Assembly: GCA_001630475.1 (NCBI GenBank)
Contig: KV419397.1
Span: forward strand, 441,758-505,757
Origin: Sistotremastrum niveocremeum HHB9708
Lineage: Eukaryota; Basidiomycota; Agaricomycetes; Sistotremastrales; Sistotremastraceae
Direction of reading: 5' to 3'
Length of the DNA stretch: 64,000 nt
Part shown: positions 24,848-36,382 of the stretch, piece after piece
Position numbering within the stretch: position 1 is the stretch's first letter
Layout: every line of letters starts with the position of its first letter
Notes under the pieces: generated by a model
Seen by the model: only the letters and a program-made list of their open reading frames with translations
Databases searched by the model: none
What the model was told of the DNA's origin: nothing
Made by a program: the position numbers and the translations under genes

Positions 24848-27536
24848 CTTTCTTCCGTTTTCGGTGCTATACAGTTGAGCCAAATAGATGCAAATAGCTG
24901 TTCCGTATATAGGGCTGGGAATTCGCTTGTTTCTTTCTGCACTGACCAGCGACTCGTGCACTTGCCCGAGTCGTCGACGACAACGAGGTGAGTTGTTGTT
25001 CTGCGCTGTGTGATGGCGTACCTCTGCTCGAGAGAGGTGTGCTCTTGTGATGACATTATTCAGTTCTGCTTCCGAATGAGCTCAAGGCTCTTGTAGATAA
25101 CTGAAAATACCAAAAACCTTCTGATTCGCTTTCTCATCCCCTTCTCGTCTCGCCTCATACTGACAACATCCTTCAGATCCTGCTCGTTATCATGTACTAT
25201 GTAGTAGTCCACCGCTAATATATTGTAAGCATCCTTCTCTCAACTTGCTTTCACTGGGACGAAACCAAAGTTCATCCATTCTTTGAAATTGAACCTTTCG
25301 AGCACCGTTGGTCCGATTCGCCGTCTCTTCAACGTCTTGTTGGAGAGACATAGAGTCGTCGAGCGATGGTGTTTGATTGGGAATACGAAAACACCGGCTT
25401 TCTCTGATCTTTCTTCTCCTTTTCTCGATCTTTTCTCGACGCTAATCATCGTTTCAATTGTCAGATGTTCTTGTTCTATAATACCAATGAAGTCTCAAGC
25501 ATGGGTGAAATCGAGAGACGGATGTTGAGGGTCGGCCTAAGTGTGAGTACCGTCTTTGTACCCCGTCCCCCTGTTGCTATGAAGATATTCTTCCATTTCT
25601 TGAGTGGGCGACTTCTGGATGAGCCTTTCCTCAACATGCATCACCAACGGAGCCTCTCTCCACCCAACTCCTTCATCTAGATCAGACGCTCATACTCTTC
25701 CCTCAGAACACGCCATCTTCCTCAAGTCTGCCAGACAATATATGTGCACCTCGGTGTACACAAGCGTAAGTCGATACATTCCTTTATCTTATCTACGGGC
25801 TTGTGGCCCTGTGACGATAAACGTTAGCGGGCGACACAATGGATGAGCCCTCATGCTAACACACACCACCCTCCGAGGACTTGCGTCCTGTATACCCTTT
25901 CAACATTTTTGTTAACCTCTTCACTCATAGGTAGCCGTACCTCGTTCCCCTATCGATTGGCATGATCTGTGAGGTGAGCGTCATTACCAGTTTCCCCTTC
26001 TCTTTTTCATGATGCTTTAAAACAATACAAGCATATGTCCTATTCTTCGTGATGGATAACTTTATGTTCCTGATCATCATCTCCGCTTCATTTGATCCCC
26101 GGTGCTAACTTCTCTTTCCAGTGTCATTGTGTCTTATCAACGTTAGCATCAATAATTTATTGTCTTTGTATCTACGTTACATCCGAATGGCATTACCCCT
26201 TGTTACTTAGACTCACCGCAACGCTATTCTTCTAAACTTCCGTACTTGTCAACCCAAATGTGCATCCGGTAGCGGGTCGTAGTGCCATCTACGTAAGTGG
26301 CCAGGCGGAAACACAAGGCTCGCATGACGACAAGCGAACGTTCAGGCAAGGAGACATAGCGCCGCTAATCGCTGTCGGGCTCTGCGTTTAGAGACCATCG
26401 TGCATTTGGGGTGCACGGTCAATTCGATAAGGTCTCTCATCCATCTCGATTACGATATACACAGATGGTCTTGTTGTCGTGCCCTGAACTTTTACTGGGA
26501 CGGCGCCCAAGCGTCTTGTATGACGGGCCGGAAAGCGAGTCTCATGGCGGAAGTAGAACAAGAAGCCTTTGAACAGATCAAATCATGTACAAGTCTACCG
26601 AAGAGAGGGCGATGGTCTCTGAACACAGCAACGACGACGCTATGTCCTCCGTGCCACAGGGCAAGAGCAAGGGTACCTGTCAGATGAGTCTTTTAGGAGT
26701 ATGACAATGTGGCACGGGTGGCCACCCGGTCATTCCTTGGCCTTCGACAAATCTATTGTATGCGTTGCCTAGAAAGGGAGGACAAGACCGAGGGATAGCT
26801 AAGATTGGTAAGAAAGGCTTCAACGTGCTCGAGAGTCCATCGAGTTCTAGAGATCCGGAGGTCCACGTTGTGGCTTTGTTTGAGCGAATTGGGTAAAAGA
26901 CGTTGTGGCCCCGAATGGAAGCTATTATCCTTGTCGGCGCTAGCGCTCTGAACGGGGACGGAATTAAATTTTATTATCTGGATGGATGGGCGGGACTGGT
27001 GGCACCTAGGCAACTGAGCGGTTGGGAGGTGAATAGCAATAGCCAAAGGTGCTATTGTCTCTTGAGATCATGTTTGCATCGCCGGTGATGTATGATCTCT
27101 GATGACGCCTGAGAAGACGAGTAGCATGTTAACTGGCGTGGAAGCGAATGAGCTGGTGAGGCGACGGAATGTGAATGCCATGTTTGGATGTGGCCTTTGT
27201 GCTATTTGGAGACGGGCCACAGCCAAACAAGGTAGCCTTTGTGAGTGATTCAAACTCCGATAAGGCTTTTGTTCCAAACAATGGCGTCCCCTTACAATAC
27301 CACTCTTGTTCGTATTGTTTCTTGTTCTTATCCGAATGGTTACCAGGAATATAAGACGGCCCCGTTGTGGCTCTGGTCTACTCACTTTCTTCCTCTCGTC
27401 TGGTGACGGAGAGGTTATCCACTTGTGTCCGGCTTAATTCTCTACTACACTGCCCGACCACCTTAATCAACTCTCTGTCTGTGTATCTCTCTTGCACGAA
27501 GTCTCCAATTTGAAACGAACGACTCCAAAAGTAATC
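24848..27536. other. Intergenic region of about 2.7 kb, no clear gene
   Basis: Includes the promoter of the phosphatase gene on the left. The 25.1-26.3 kb stretch is pyrimidine-rich on the plus strand and looks UTR-like, with many GT...AG pairs but no frame above 100 codons. A TATAAG at about 27351 could be the core promoter of the following gene. No RNA gene or repeat recognised. Confidence 0.4.
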
Positions 27537-27596
27537 ATGATCTCAGTTAGTCAGTGCTCATTTCCTTGTATTTTGACGATCTTCGAACTGACATGA
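27537..27596 (+). promoter_or_regulatory. uORF overlapping the next start codon (ATGA)
   Basis: A 19-codon upstream ORF starts at ATG 27537 and ends at TGA 27594-27596. The main ORF begins at ATG 27593, so the two share the four bases ATGA. Such coupling fits termination-reinitiation control. It assumes the transcript begins upstream of 27537 and that no intron removes this part. Confidence 0.55.
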
Positions 27597-28855
27597 TGCG
27601 GTCTCCATCAGTGCCCCCGACGACGTTTAGCGATTGGACTCGCACGTCTTTCCAAACCTATCCGAATCAACCTCCATACCATAGCCCAGCATCGCCTCTT
27701 CCCCTTCGTCGTCACCATTATATAGTCCCTAATCACCCACCACCCCCTCCTCCACCGTCACCACCCAAACGAGTATCATCTCGGCGATCCCGTATCTCAC
27801 GTGGCACTCGCCTCGAAGCTCTTTGGGAAGTTTCTGAAGAAGAAGAATCAGCTACTGATAGCAGTAACTCTTCAACCGGACGCAAATCCAGAAAAAAACC
27901 GAGACCCATGGGCATCACTCGTGCCGCAGACCTCTCGCCTCAGGGTTCCTTCCGTATTCCATCTGGAGGGAAGAGCGAAGAGACTGTTATTGATACCATC
28001 CCTATCATCGCCAACTTTGACGACGAGGAAGGCCCTGTCTTCCAACTTGATTTTCCAAGACCTCCGAGCCTTAGCAGCCCTGTCAGCTCGTCCCGTTCGC
28101 CATCTGTGCGTTCATTCTCATCGGGCTCTTCTTTCTCGAATGGATCACCATCGCCATCACCGTCTCTCCATTCATACTACCTCTCCAGCCCTACGTCTGA
28201 GACATGTGTCACGATGGCCATCCTTGATTCGATGTCTATCGAACAGAGCGTACCCTCTACACCAGCTTCCGCATACAAGAAGCCTTTCAGCGACTCACTC
28301 GACGACCTGTGGCGTCAAATCGACGAGTTGATGGCCTGGGTTCCTGAATCGCCCTCTTTCGCAATGGCAGATCCATTTTCTGGATCGCCGGAAAACCCAT
28401 CATTCTACGTCCAGGACGCTTTCCATGCCAGACATTCCCATTCATCCCCTCCGGCTACGCCGGGATTCCCTTCTTTCCAACTTGATCCCACATTCCCTAG
28501 ACAGCCTAAACAGCAGGCGCGCAGCTTCCCTCCTGTGCCCAAGCTTCCTCCTCCCCCGCCGCCTAAATCCAAATCGTCGCCTCGACAACCCCTTCCTGCC
28601 TCACCTCTACTCCCTCTTGCGGCTCCACGCCCTCCCCCTCGTACACCTGTCCCTAGCGACGTGTCGAGCTCTCGATTCTCCATCATCTCATCGACGTCAA
28701 GTGAGGCGAGTTATTCCCGCCATTCAACCGACAGTCATAGCAGCCGGAGCTCTGTCTCCACAACTGCAACTACAGTCTCTTCCGCAAATAGCAGCAGTCG
28801 CAGCAATGGTCTGCGACGGAAAGCTATTCCGGTCGAACTCTTCATGCGGCAATAG
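27593..28855 (+). CDS. Hypothetical disordered Pro/Ser-rich protein
   Basis: Single-exon ORF of 420 codons starting at ATG 27593; a second ATG follows at once (27596). No domain is recognised. The sequence is dominated by Pro and Ser, with poly-Pro runs (PPPPPPPSPP near the start; LPPPPPPKSKSSP later) that could bind SH3, WW or profilin partners. Better conserved-looking islands are SRGTRLEALWEVSEEE, which is acidic, and SLDDLWRQIDELMAWVPES, a probable amphipathic helix. The end is basic (LRRKAIPVELFMRQ). No signal peptide or membrane segment. Its start overlaps a short uORF, suggesting translational control. It runs in the same direction as the eIF4E gene 390 bp downstream. Function unknown. 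Confidence 0.7.
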   Translation: MMRSPSVPPTTFSDWTRTSFQTYPNQPPYHSPASPLPLRRHHYIVPNHPPPPPPPSPPKRVSSRRSRISRGTRLEALWEVSEEEESATDSSNSSTGRKSRKKPRPMGITRAADLSPQGSFRIPSGGKSEETVIDTIPIIANFDDEEGPVFQLDFPRPPSLSSPVSSSRSPSVRSFSSGSSFSNGSPSPSPSLHSYYLSSPTSETCVTMAILDSMSIEQSVPSTPASAYKKPFSDSLDDLWRQIDELMAWVPESPSFAMADPFSGSPENPSFYVQDAFHARHSHSSPPATPGFPSFQLDPTFPRQPKQQARSFPPVPKLPPPPPPKSKSSPRQPLPASPLLPLAAPRPPPRTPVPSDVSSSRFSIISSTSSEASYSRHSTDSHSSRSSVSTTATTVSSANSSSRSNGLRRKAIPVELFMRQ

Positions 28856-29244
28856 GCCCATGGTTCTAATAACCTTCCAGTTCACTGTATAAAAATTCGG
28901 CTTCTTGTTCTTATCGTCCCTTTTGATTTTGCTCACTGTATCCATCATCATCACTCTTTCCATTACTGTTTCCTTATTCACACTGCATCTTATCTCATAT
29001 CCCGCATCTTGTTTCCTTAGTCTCATTGTATTTGCCAGGAATACATATCTCATACAATCTATCTTTATTATCGTTTGCGATTCAAATTGAACACGTAGAG
29101 GCTGCGTGTTGTCAGAGTGGAGCATTACTTACCAGTGTGGTCATCGCCGCGATGCGTCTATGATGAAATCAAAACTGGACCGGAGTGCGGTGCACGGAGC
29201 GAGTGTGATTGCTCCTCGCAACCACCTCTACCATTCCGTCTAGC
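28856..29244. other. Intergenic region upstream of the eIF4E-like gene
   Basis: About 390 bp holding the 3' UTR of the disordered-protein gene (T-rich) and the promoter of the eIF4E-like gene. Nothing else seen. Confidence 0.5.
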
Positions 29245-30813
29245 ATGTCTGACCCTCCACCTGCTATAGTCGCACCCACCCAGCCTGCGACAGAGACGAC
29301 GCAGCCCCCAGCTCGACCTAATCCAGGTCGTCTGCCATCTTTGAACGAGCTCGCAGCGCGTATCAACGCGAATAATACGAACGCCTCCGGTGCATCGTCT
29401 CAGCCCATTTCAACATCTACGTCGTCTTCCAGACCACGTCTTGCAGCTGGCCTGCTACGCACTGGATCATCCATCTCTGTAAATACCGTGGACAGCACCG
29501 CTGTCAATCCGCCTACTACTCGTTCCGTCTCACCGGCCTTGTCTACATCTCCTCCGAGATCGAACACGTCTACGCCCGCTCCTTCTATCCCTGGTGGTGA
29601 TGCAGATATCACCAGTGAGAAACTCGAACAGCTCAATTTGAACGAAGAGGCCAAGGCCAAGGAGGGCGATGCTACGACTCCCGCAGCGATCACCACCCAT
29701 GCGCCCATTCTGGGCAAGAAAGCGCCGAGAGGGTATAAGAATATACCTTCGCTGGATGCTATTACCGAAAGGTGGAAGAAAACTAGGGCATTGAGTATTG
29801 ACGGCAGTGGAATGCCCTCACCCGGAGGTTCAGGGCTTCCTGGTATCGAGGAGCTTGACAAAGCGATGGAGGAGGCGATTGCGAATCAGAAAAGGAAGAA
29901 CGAAGAACATCCTCTTCAACATCCTTGGACGATCTATCACGATTCTAAAGCTCGCCCTCCCCCGGGGAGCAGCGGACCTCCCGATCCGACTCAACCTTAC
30001 ACGCCCACAACCACCGATACGGGGGTTTATGAAGCTGGATTGACGGTTGTCGGTGAATTCGATACCGTGGAGTCGTTCTGCCGGTATTTCAATTGGTTGA
30101 AACCTCCTTCGATGCTGGAGAAACAATCCAATTATCACTTGTTCAAGGAGAAGATCAAGCCGATGTGGGAGGATGATGCCAACACCGATGGTGGCAAATG
30201 GGTCCTGACGATGAAGAACAATCCGGCGTTATTGGATCGCTCTTGGCAATGGCTCGCAATGGCTTTAGTCGGCGAGGAGTTGGATGAGGGAGATGAGATC
30301 TGTGGAGCTGGTGAGTCGATCGTCTGACTGGAATCATCTCTTCTAACGTTTCGGGCTCAGTTGTATCTGTCCGAAATAAGATGGACAGAATCCAAGTGTG
30401 GACGCGCTCCAAGTCGGACATCGAGAAACTCAACGGCATTGGCAAAAAGCTCGTAAAGCTCCTTGATGTGAGCGAAGCCGACAACATCGGTCTCGAGTTC
30501 CAGGTATGAGCACACATATACTCCCCTAACAATTTCTGATCTTTTTTTGGAATCGTAGTATCATTCTGAGGATCATCCGCCTCCCAATAAATTCATCTCC
30601 ATACAAGCTTCTTTCCCTCAATCGGGTTTCCGGCCTACATTCCCAGCTCACGGATCTGGTCACCCTGGCCAACATGGTCCCGATCCCAGCCAATCTCCAG
30701 TGGACGGTGCTGCTGGTGCAGGAGGAGGATGGGGTGCTCCTCCAGGTCACGGAGGTGCTTTTGGAGGATTCATGGGTGGGGCATTTGGTTCGAGGAGGGG
30801 TCGTGGGCGGTAA
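29245..30813 (+). CDS. eIF4E-family cap-binding protein, class II (4EHP)-like
   Basis: Binds the mRNA 5' cap and controls translation or mRNA repression. Exons 29245-30310, 30361-30503, 30559-30813; 487 aa, more than twice the usual 200-220 aa. Residues 1 to about 215 are a disordered extension with an acidic-helical EEAIANQKRKNEEHP end. The eIF4E fold follows: HPLQHPW (Trp 228, equal to human W43), YHLFKEKIKPMWED (Trp 308, equal to W102), GGKWVL, EICGAVVSVR and IQVW (equal to W166). The Trp equal to human W56 is Tyr, as in 4EHP, and the dorsal W73 position is Cys (FCRYF, residue 279). The C-terminus is Gly-rich and ends SRRGRGR. The KIKPMWEDDAN block is closest to 4EHP. Family firm; whether it promotes or represses translation is unknown. 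Confidence 0.92.
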
Positions 30814-31182
30814 GGTGTCATTCTTGACCGCATTCGATCGCATGTAAGCTAGCATTGACAAAAGCTTTGACGAGTTGTAAGAATATCAATTGTGTCGATG
30901 ATGACTGATTGTTCTCGATCCACGGGCTGAAATGTTTGTTTACTTCTGTCAAGGGCGAGCCAAAGGCAGTCGAACTACTAAATCGCAACCTTGCATTGAT
31001 GATCCAGCGTGGCCGCCTTAGCCAACAGCTCAGTCACCCATTTTTTATGACCCTGGTCCCGGCATCCTTACTCTTTTTTCCAAGTCCAGAGTCAACTTGT
31101 CGGCAAATCCCGATAGCTCTTAACTTGGAAATCGAACGCCTTTTTTGTTTCTGTCAAACCCAAGCACATCGCAGCCTAAGCA
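30814..31182. other. Intergenic region before the first F-box-like gene
   Basis: About 370 bp, probable 3' UTR of the eIF4E-like gene and promoter of the next gene, pyrimidine-rich close to the ATG. No other feature seen. Confidence 0.45.
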
Positions 31183-32466
31183 ATGAGGTTCCCCCCAGAA
31201 CTATGCGGCAAGATTGCCCAAGATATACGTGATTCCGACTGGGAGTTACATGAACATGCTCCAGACATCGAACAATGGAAGGACGAGAACGCGACTCTCT
31301 ACGCCCTTTCGCTCGTATCTAAAGTCTGGAGGGCCGAAACCATTCGCCATCTATGGTCGGGTATTATATTGTCGGAGGGGATCGATGATGTGAGCGACGG
31401 CGGGCCTTCTGAGCGGCTCATCTCACGAATTTTGGCCTCTTGCAATGCCTCGAAACACAACGTTGCGCCTTATATCAGGCGTCTATACGTAGAAGGCACA
31501 TGCAATGAGATGGAGGAATCAGATGTCATATCTGGTATCTGCGACTTCCTGACTACTTGTTCTCGAATTCATTATCTGCGTCTCGAATTCCATGCTCACC
31601 CGAGGAGACTCATGGTACTCCGAACATTATCATCTCTTCGGTTTCCGCACCTGAAGACATTCCACCTTGCGGTGGCGGAAGCTGAGAACAAAGAGTCGGA
31701 ACATCTCTCCGATTTCCTTCTGGTCCATCCGGGCATACAACTGCTTCGACTAGAGGGACTTAGTAGGATGCTCGAGTCTCAATTCCAGTCGTTGCGCGAG
31801 AAGTGTCCGCTTCCTGCGCTGGAGAAGATCGTGACAGACATACTGTCACTACCCATTTTGAGCTCCTCAAGCCCAGTGAAGACTATCGAATGCATTCCGA
31901 GCCTCTCTGCAGGAAGCCACTCGGCCGGTACCGGGGCGTTCATTTGGGCGCTGAGTCGTTTAGCTCATCCTCTTCCGAATGTCACAGAGCTGGTCATTCA
32001 TCGAGGTGGATTTGAAGTGGATTCTGTCGTACTTCCCGGGTTAGGGCATTTTTTTCCATCTCTCCAAGTCTTGGATGGGGTTTCAGTATCCGAACTCTTC
32101 TTTGTGAGTGTGCCTCGCGATTCACTCGGCGTTTCTAGGTATTAACGAAAATTGCAGAGATTAATGGGATCAGTGGATCGTCGTGTGTCACCCTCAGATT
32201 CAATTCTTCCCGAGCTTCGCACTCTCGTCGTGTACGAAATCTATGGCCGGGATGGCAAATCATACAATCAGGACGTAGCATTCGCCACTCCGACTTACAC
32301 TACAATAAGAAAAGCAATGAAGGCCCTTCCGCTTCATTTTCCGGCCATTATGTCGGCAAAGTATGTCAAGGAGGGTCATAAATCGCTACAGCTTACTACG
32401 AGCAACTGCATAAGAATGCAATTTCTTGAAGACGGGACGGTGGACGAGTCGAAGAGGAACAATTGA
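31183..32466 (+). CDS. F-box-like protein, paralog A1
   Basis: Probable substrate adaptor. Exons 31183-32103 and 32158-32466, 54-nt intron, 409 aa. The N-terminus has a short F-box-like module: FPPELCGKIAQDI, then a spacer, ENATLYALSLVSKVWRAET and RHLWS, the pattern fungi use to bind Skp1. The rest is a weakly periodic leucine-rich fold with repeated segments such as LRTLSSLRFPHLKTF and ending ALPLHFPAIMSAKYVKEGHK. It is clearly paralogous to the genes at 33247 (same strand, about 0.8 kb away) and 45010 (opposite strand): all share the opening motif, the intron just after the VSEx-F motif and the PxLFPAIxSAxHxK-type ending. Substrate unknown. No repeats of known class were identified with certainty. 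Confidence 0.82.
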
Positions 32467-33246
32467 GGCCGCCTGAAGTCTGAAGTTAGGCACCAACGTC
32501 AGTTCATCTATATTCCATGGCTTGTCTAGGCTCATATGTGCCTTTGGAACCTAACCGCATTGCGTCAGCTGTTCCGGCTGTCATTTGGGCTTTGGAGGAA
32601 TGGCAGAAGTGTATCGAAAAACAGTGAACATCCTAGGTAGTACATGTACTCCATATTAATAGTAATGGCTGAAGTTTGACAGTCGTTTGCCGGCGGCGCG
32701 CAGCCTGATTCTCGATCTTATGCGAGCTTATTCCAAAAAAAAAAAATCCAAAGCGTTCGGGTGGGAATCACTGTGACAGGACATGAATATTCCCCCTCAG
32801 GAGTCCTCTCGAAGGTCTGATACTTTCAAGATCTCGCTGTATGAGAGGTTCCTCCAATGATTAGCTCATTGAAACTTGGCTTGAGATATACTTCTTTCCC
32901 ATAGATACATTGCATTATTTCAAATTTATTTGTCGTGCAGAATATTGCTCACAATTTTGTTTGTTTGTTACCTTTCCGCCTCAATAGTACTAGCAGTACA
33001 TGGAAGAGTTCACTATTGTTGATGTGACGACATATCTACTTCACCACTCTGAGTCTTGCTTGTCAACTCAGGGTCTGAGAGCTATTCCGAGCCGATATCC
33101 CGCCGGCCGGCTTCTTCGCCGGGCTGCTCAGGCGGCTAAGTGTTGGCAAGCATGTAGGAGATTCTTTCCCTGATCCATCCACCAACCTGAAGCTTGAACG
33201 TCCACGTCGAATCAGAGCTGTCGCCTCTCTCTTGGAAAATACGACG
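32467..33246. other. Intergenic region between paralogs A1 and A2
   Basis: About 780 bp. Contains an A12 run at about 32737 and AT-rich sequence. No second copy of the coding region or transposon is visible that would explain the tandem duplication. Confidence 0.45.
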
Positions 33247-34530
33247 ATGTTCCCAGCAGAGCTTTGCGGAAAAATCGCTGAACAGATCCGTTCTACGAAT
33301 CGTGACGGGATACAATGCAACCCGTTCGCCGAGGCAAAATGCTGGATAAGAGAGAGTCAGACACTTGCTACTCTGTCACTTGTTTCCAGGATGTGGAGGA
33401 ACGAAAGCAAGGTATACCTGTGGTCGGACGTTTGGTTCAGTGATCTAGCGGAACAGGCAGTGCCAACGTCAAGCACTGACAGCAGGCTGGAACAGCGTAC
33501 ATCTCGATTTCTCTCTGCCCTCCACGCGGCAGACCCAACCGCTGTGAAGTATCTGAAGTGCTTCTCCTTCGAGTTACACAGGGCAATGATGTATCGAGCA
33601 GAGCTAATCTCGAACATTCAACACATCCTTTCTCTAATCTCTCAGCGAGCAGCCAATCTCTCTCTTCTTCGGCTCACCTTCCACTCCAATCCCGAATGCA
33701 TACCCTTGCTCCCACATATATCCTCACTTCGATTTCCGCGTCTGAGAAATCTTCATCTCCACCTGCTGCGATTCAACAGAGAAGACACTGAACTGCTGAC
33801 CTCACTCATTTTGGCATACCCGGATCTTGAGGGTCTTTATCTGCAGGGTGAACTGGGTCCGTACCCATGGTCATCTCTACGACAGACGAATACGCTTCCG
33901 AAACTCAGGAGATTTCTAGGAGATCTAGCGACTTTAGCACTTGTACCGTCGTCCGCGCCGCTCATTTCTGTGAAGTGTCCATCATCCGGAATAGAAATGG
34001 ACCTCAGGCTGAGCAAGGCATTCTTGAAGCGAAATCTTTCGCACCTTGCCAATCCTCTTACAACCGTCACCGAAATCATTCTTGCGAGAGGCGAATATCC
34101 CCTGGATGCTTGTATCCTGAAAGCTATCGCTCGCAGCTTCCCGGCCCTCCAGATATTGGACGGCCTGGCCATATCAGAAGGATTCATCGTTAGTGATATC
34201 ACAGTGGAACATATATTCGTCTCTCAACTATCAGCGCAGGCTTTCATGGGAACAGATATCGAACATCTGGCAAGGTGTCTGCCCAAACTCCAATCACTGA
34301 CCATGTATGAGTCTTGTGATCGAAAGCGGTCCTATTCGAACAGAAAATCGTTTGCAACCCCAAGTAACGAAACTGTGGAACGAATCTTCGCCGACCTTCC
34401 TCGCCTATTTCCAGCCATCGCCTCGGCAAGCCATATCAAGACTCGACACGGGACACGGTCCCGCCCGCGTCAGTTCATGCACATGCAGTTTTCGGCCAAA
34501 GGAAATACGGTCAAGCGGTCGGATCCATGA
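33247..34530 (+). CDS. F-box-like protein, paralog A2 (with probable stop-free intron)
   Basis: Same family as the genes at 31183 and 45010. The frame is open from ATG 33247 to 34530 (427 aa). Comparison with both paralogs predicts that 34189-34239 (51 nt, GTTAGT...GCAG, no stop, multiple of three) is an intron at the shared position, giving exons 33247-34188 and 34240-34530 and 410 aa. F-box-like start: MFPAELCGKIAEQI, then ESQTLATLSLVSRMWRNES and YLWS. Later LRFPRLRNLHLHLL and the ending LPRLFPAIASASHIKTRHG match the paralogs. An upstream TTG in frame is not a start. Probably an SCF adaptor; the target is unknown. Both splice forms could be made. Confidence 0.8.
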   Translation: MFPAELCGKIAEQIRSTNRDGIQCNPFAEAKCWIRESQTLATLSLVSRMWRNESKVYLWSDVWFSDLAEQAVPTSSTDSRLEQRTSRFLSALHAADPTAVKYLKCFSFELHRAMMYRAELISNIQHILSLISQRAANLSLLRLTFHSNPECIPLLPHISSLRFPRLRNLHLHLLRFNREDTELLTSLILAYPDLEGLYLQGELGPYPWSSLRQTNTLPKLRRFLGDLATLALVPSSAPLISVKCPSSGIEMDLRLSKAFLKRNLSHLANPLTTVTEIILARGEYPLDACILKAIARSFPALQILDGLAISEGFIVSDITVEHIFVSQLSAQAFMGTDIEHLARCLPKLQSLTMYESCDRKRSYSNRKSFATPSNETVERIFADLPRLFPAIASASHIKTRHGTRSRPRQFMHMQFSAKGNTVKRSDP

Positions 34531-35222
34531 CTCTCCATTGGCTTCTTGGATATTGGTTCCAGATACTCGCTTCCAACGTCTTTTTAACGGGCGTTCGGTC
34601 CTCTTTCTGCCGATAGTTGGCTCGATCCATCCCTCCGTCTTGAGCCATCTTTCGCCTTGACGTCGCATCTGTTGCCTTAGATCCGCCCTGAAGGCGAACA
34701 TGCCTCAGGAAACTTTAAATGATCTATGGCACCGAATTGCAGTTACTGCGCGGATCGTAGTAGCCAGGAATGCAAGCTGTACCACCACCACCACACATCG
34801 TTTGTTGATTGAGTTAGTTGGTGTCAAGAGTGTAGGCAGCCGCAGTCTTACATGACCGCTCCAATAACTTTGTCTCTTCAGTCCCACTAAAAGGCGTATG
34901 AAATAAAAACAAACGGAAGAAAAAGCCAGCACGTGGCACTGTGATGTATTAGCGCCCATCAACAACCTCATTTCATTTTCTTTTCCGAGTCTTTTCTCGC
35001 TGTCTGCTCGCTCTCGAGTCCTGAGTCACTCATTGTCTGCCTTCATTGCTCAGTTCACCCGTCCACCTCAGCCTATCGACCCTCAACTCTTCCGCTGAAC
35101 CATTGATTAAACCGAATCAATGACTCAGGCCATTCGTCCCGGAGACGCCTAATTCACCTTCCAAGACCAACACGCTCAGGGATCCTTCCTGAAATCCTAG
35201 AAAACCCGTCTTGTACTGTCAA

Positions 35223-35252
35223 TTCACGTGTACTTTCACGTACTTCACGTAC
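35223..35252. repeat. Triple TTCACGT repeat
   Basis: Three closely spaced copies of TTCACGT, the first followed by GTAC and the last two forming a perfect 9-bp tandem TTCACGTAC (35235-35243, 35244-35252). The ACGT core is the kind of site bound by bZIP and bHLH factors. It lies 1.2 kb upstream of the esterase gene; function is only a guess. Confidence 0.4.
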
Positions 35253-36289
35253 TGAAGTCTACGTCTAAGTTCCTCCCGGAATGAAAAGATCCATACAGGA
35301 CTCGCCTCACTGCCATCGCTCGCATCGACACCATTGATTATAGGTATTGTCAAGGAAGAAGAGAATGAAGCATGGCATCATGAGCGAGGTATTCATCTCG
35401 CTTTCGAATGACTGGCCGAAACATAGGATCTCTCCCATTTTTCTCAATTATTCGTCTGTCGGCTCCGATGCATTGACATACGATCGATTACTAAATAAGC
35501 CGCATGCTATACCTTGTCTTCATCGTCTTCGTCTTCAATCAATCTAGTATCTGCGCTTGTGGCTTGTACTCGTCGGGTCTGAGTGCTTCTTCGAAGATGA
35601 TCGAACGTTCGTCCATGTCTAGTGCGCTGTTTCTGCGCTACATGCGGTTTTGATCTTCTCTCTCGAACCGGCTCGGTAGCGGCAACAAAAGCGAAAACTG
35701 CGCTCTTCACATTCCTTCTTCCTTCGCTCCTGAAATAGCCAAAGCTGCAAATTTTCTGCTCCTATGGAAGGGGATCTGAAACTGCGTACAATGATAACGA
35801 TATGACAAGATCTTGCAATGCTGTGTGCATCATACATGACCGCTACACCACACGACGAGCACTAAGTCGCGATTGTTGTGGAGTACGCGGTCTCGTGTCC
35901 AGTCCCTGACTCCTGGACCGTTCTATACATGGCGGCGTAGAACCAAGTCTGGATTTCTGATCTGTTTCTGTTCATCAATGTCCCGCGCTTGTGACGTACT
36001 AGTGTACGAAATCAAAATGCTGAGGTCAGGTGGTTACCCTTACCATCATGCTTGCTGAGCGATCTACGTTCTCTTCCATCGAGCCGGGGGACACAAACCG
36101 CTCTATCCAACTCTCATCACTCAATCCACCAAAAACAAGGAAAGAAACCACTCGCGGATTCCTCGCTCGTCCTAATCCGATTGAATAGGAATGGAGTAGT
36201 GGCTATACGGCCGGCGACGTCTGGGAGCCTGGGATCTCGGACTCTCGGAGAAGGCGGAACGAATTCGGACCTCCCCGGAGCCTTCAATA

Positions 36290-36299
36290 GTCACGTGAC
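36290..36299. promoter_or_regulatory. CACGTG palindrome (GTCACGTGAC) upstream of the esterase
   Basis: Perfect 10-bp palindrome with the class B bHLH core CACGTG, about 170 bp upstream of the esterase ATG. A candidate site for a factor of the bHLH type encoded at 7246-9430; motif evidence only. Confidence 0.45.
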
Positions 36300-36382
36300 A
36301 CTTTCCCTTTCGAGCGATGCACACTCGTCTTCAGCCCTCCTCCGCCGAAAAAGGAAATCAAAAACAGATGTCTTAACTGCAC

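Noticed and set aside
27554-27592. Longer N-terminus for the disordered protein
   Set aside because: It would start with GTG; the first in-frame ATG is 27593, and alternative starts are not expected in a fungus without evidence.
33232-33246. Upstream extension of F-box-like paralog A2
   Set aside because: It would start at TTG; the ATG at 33247 aligns with the start of paralog A1.
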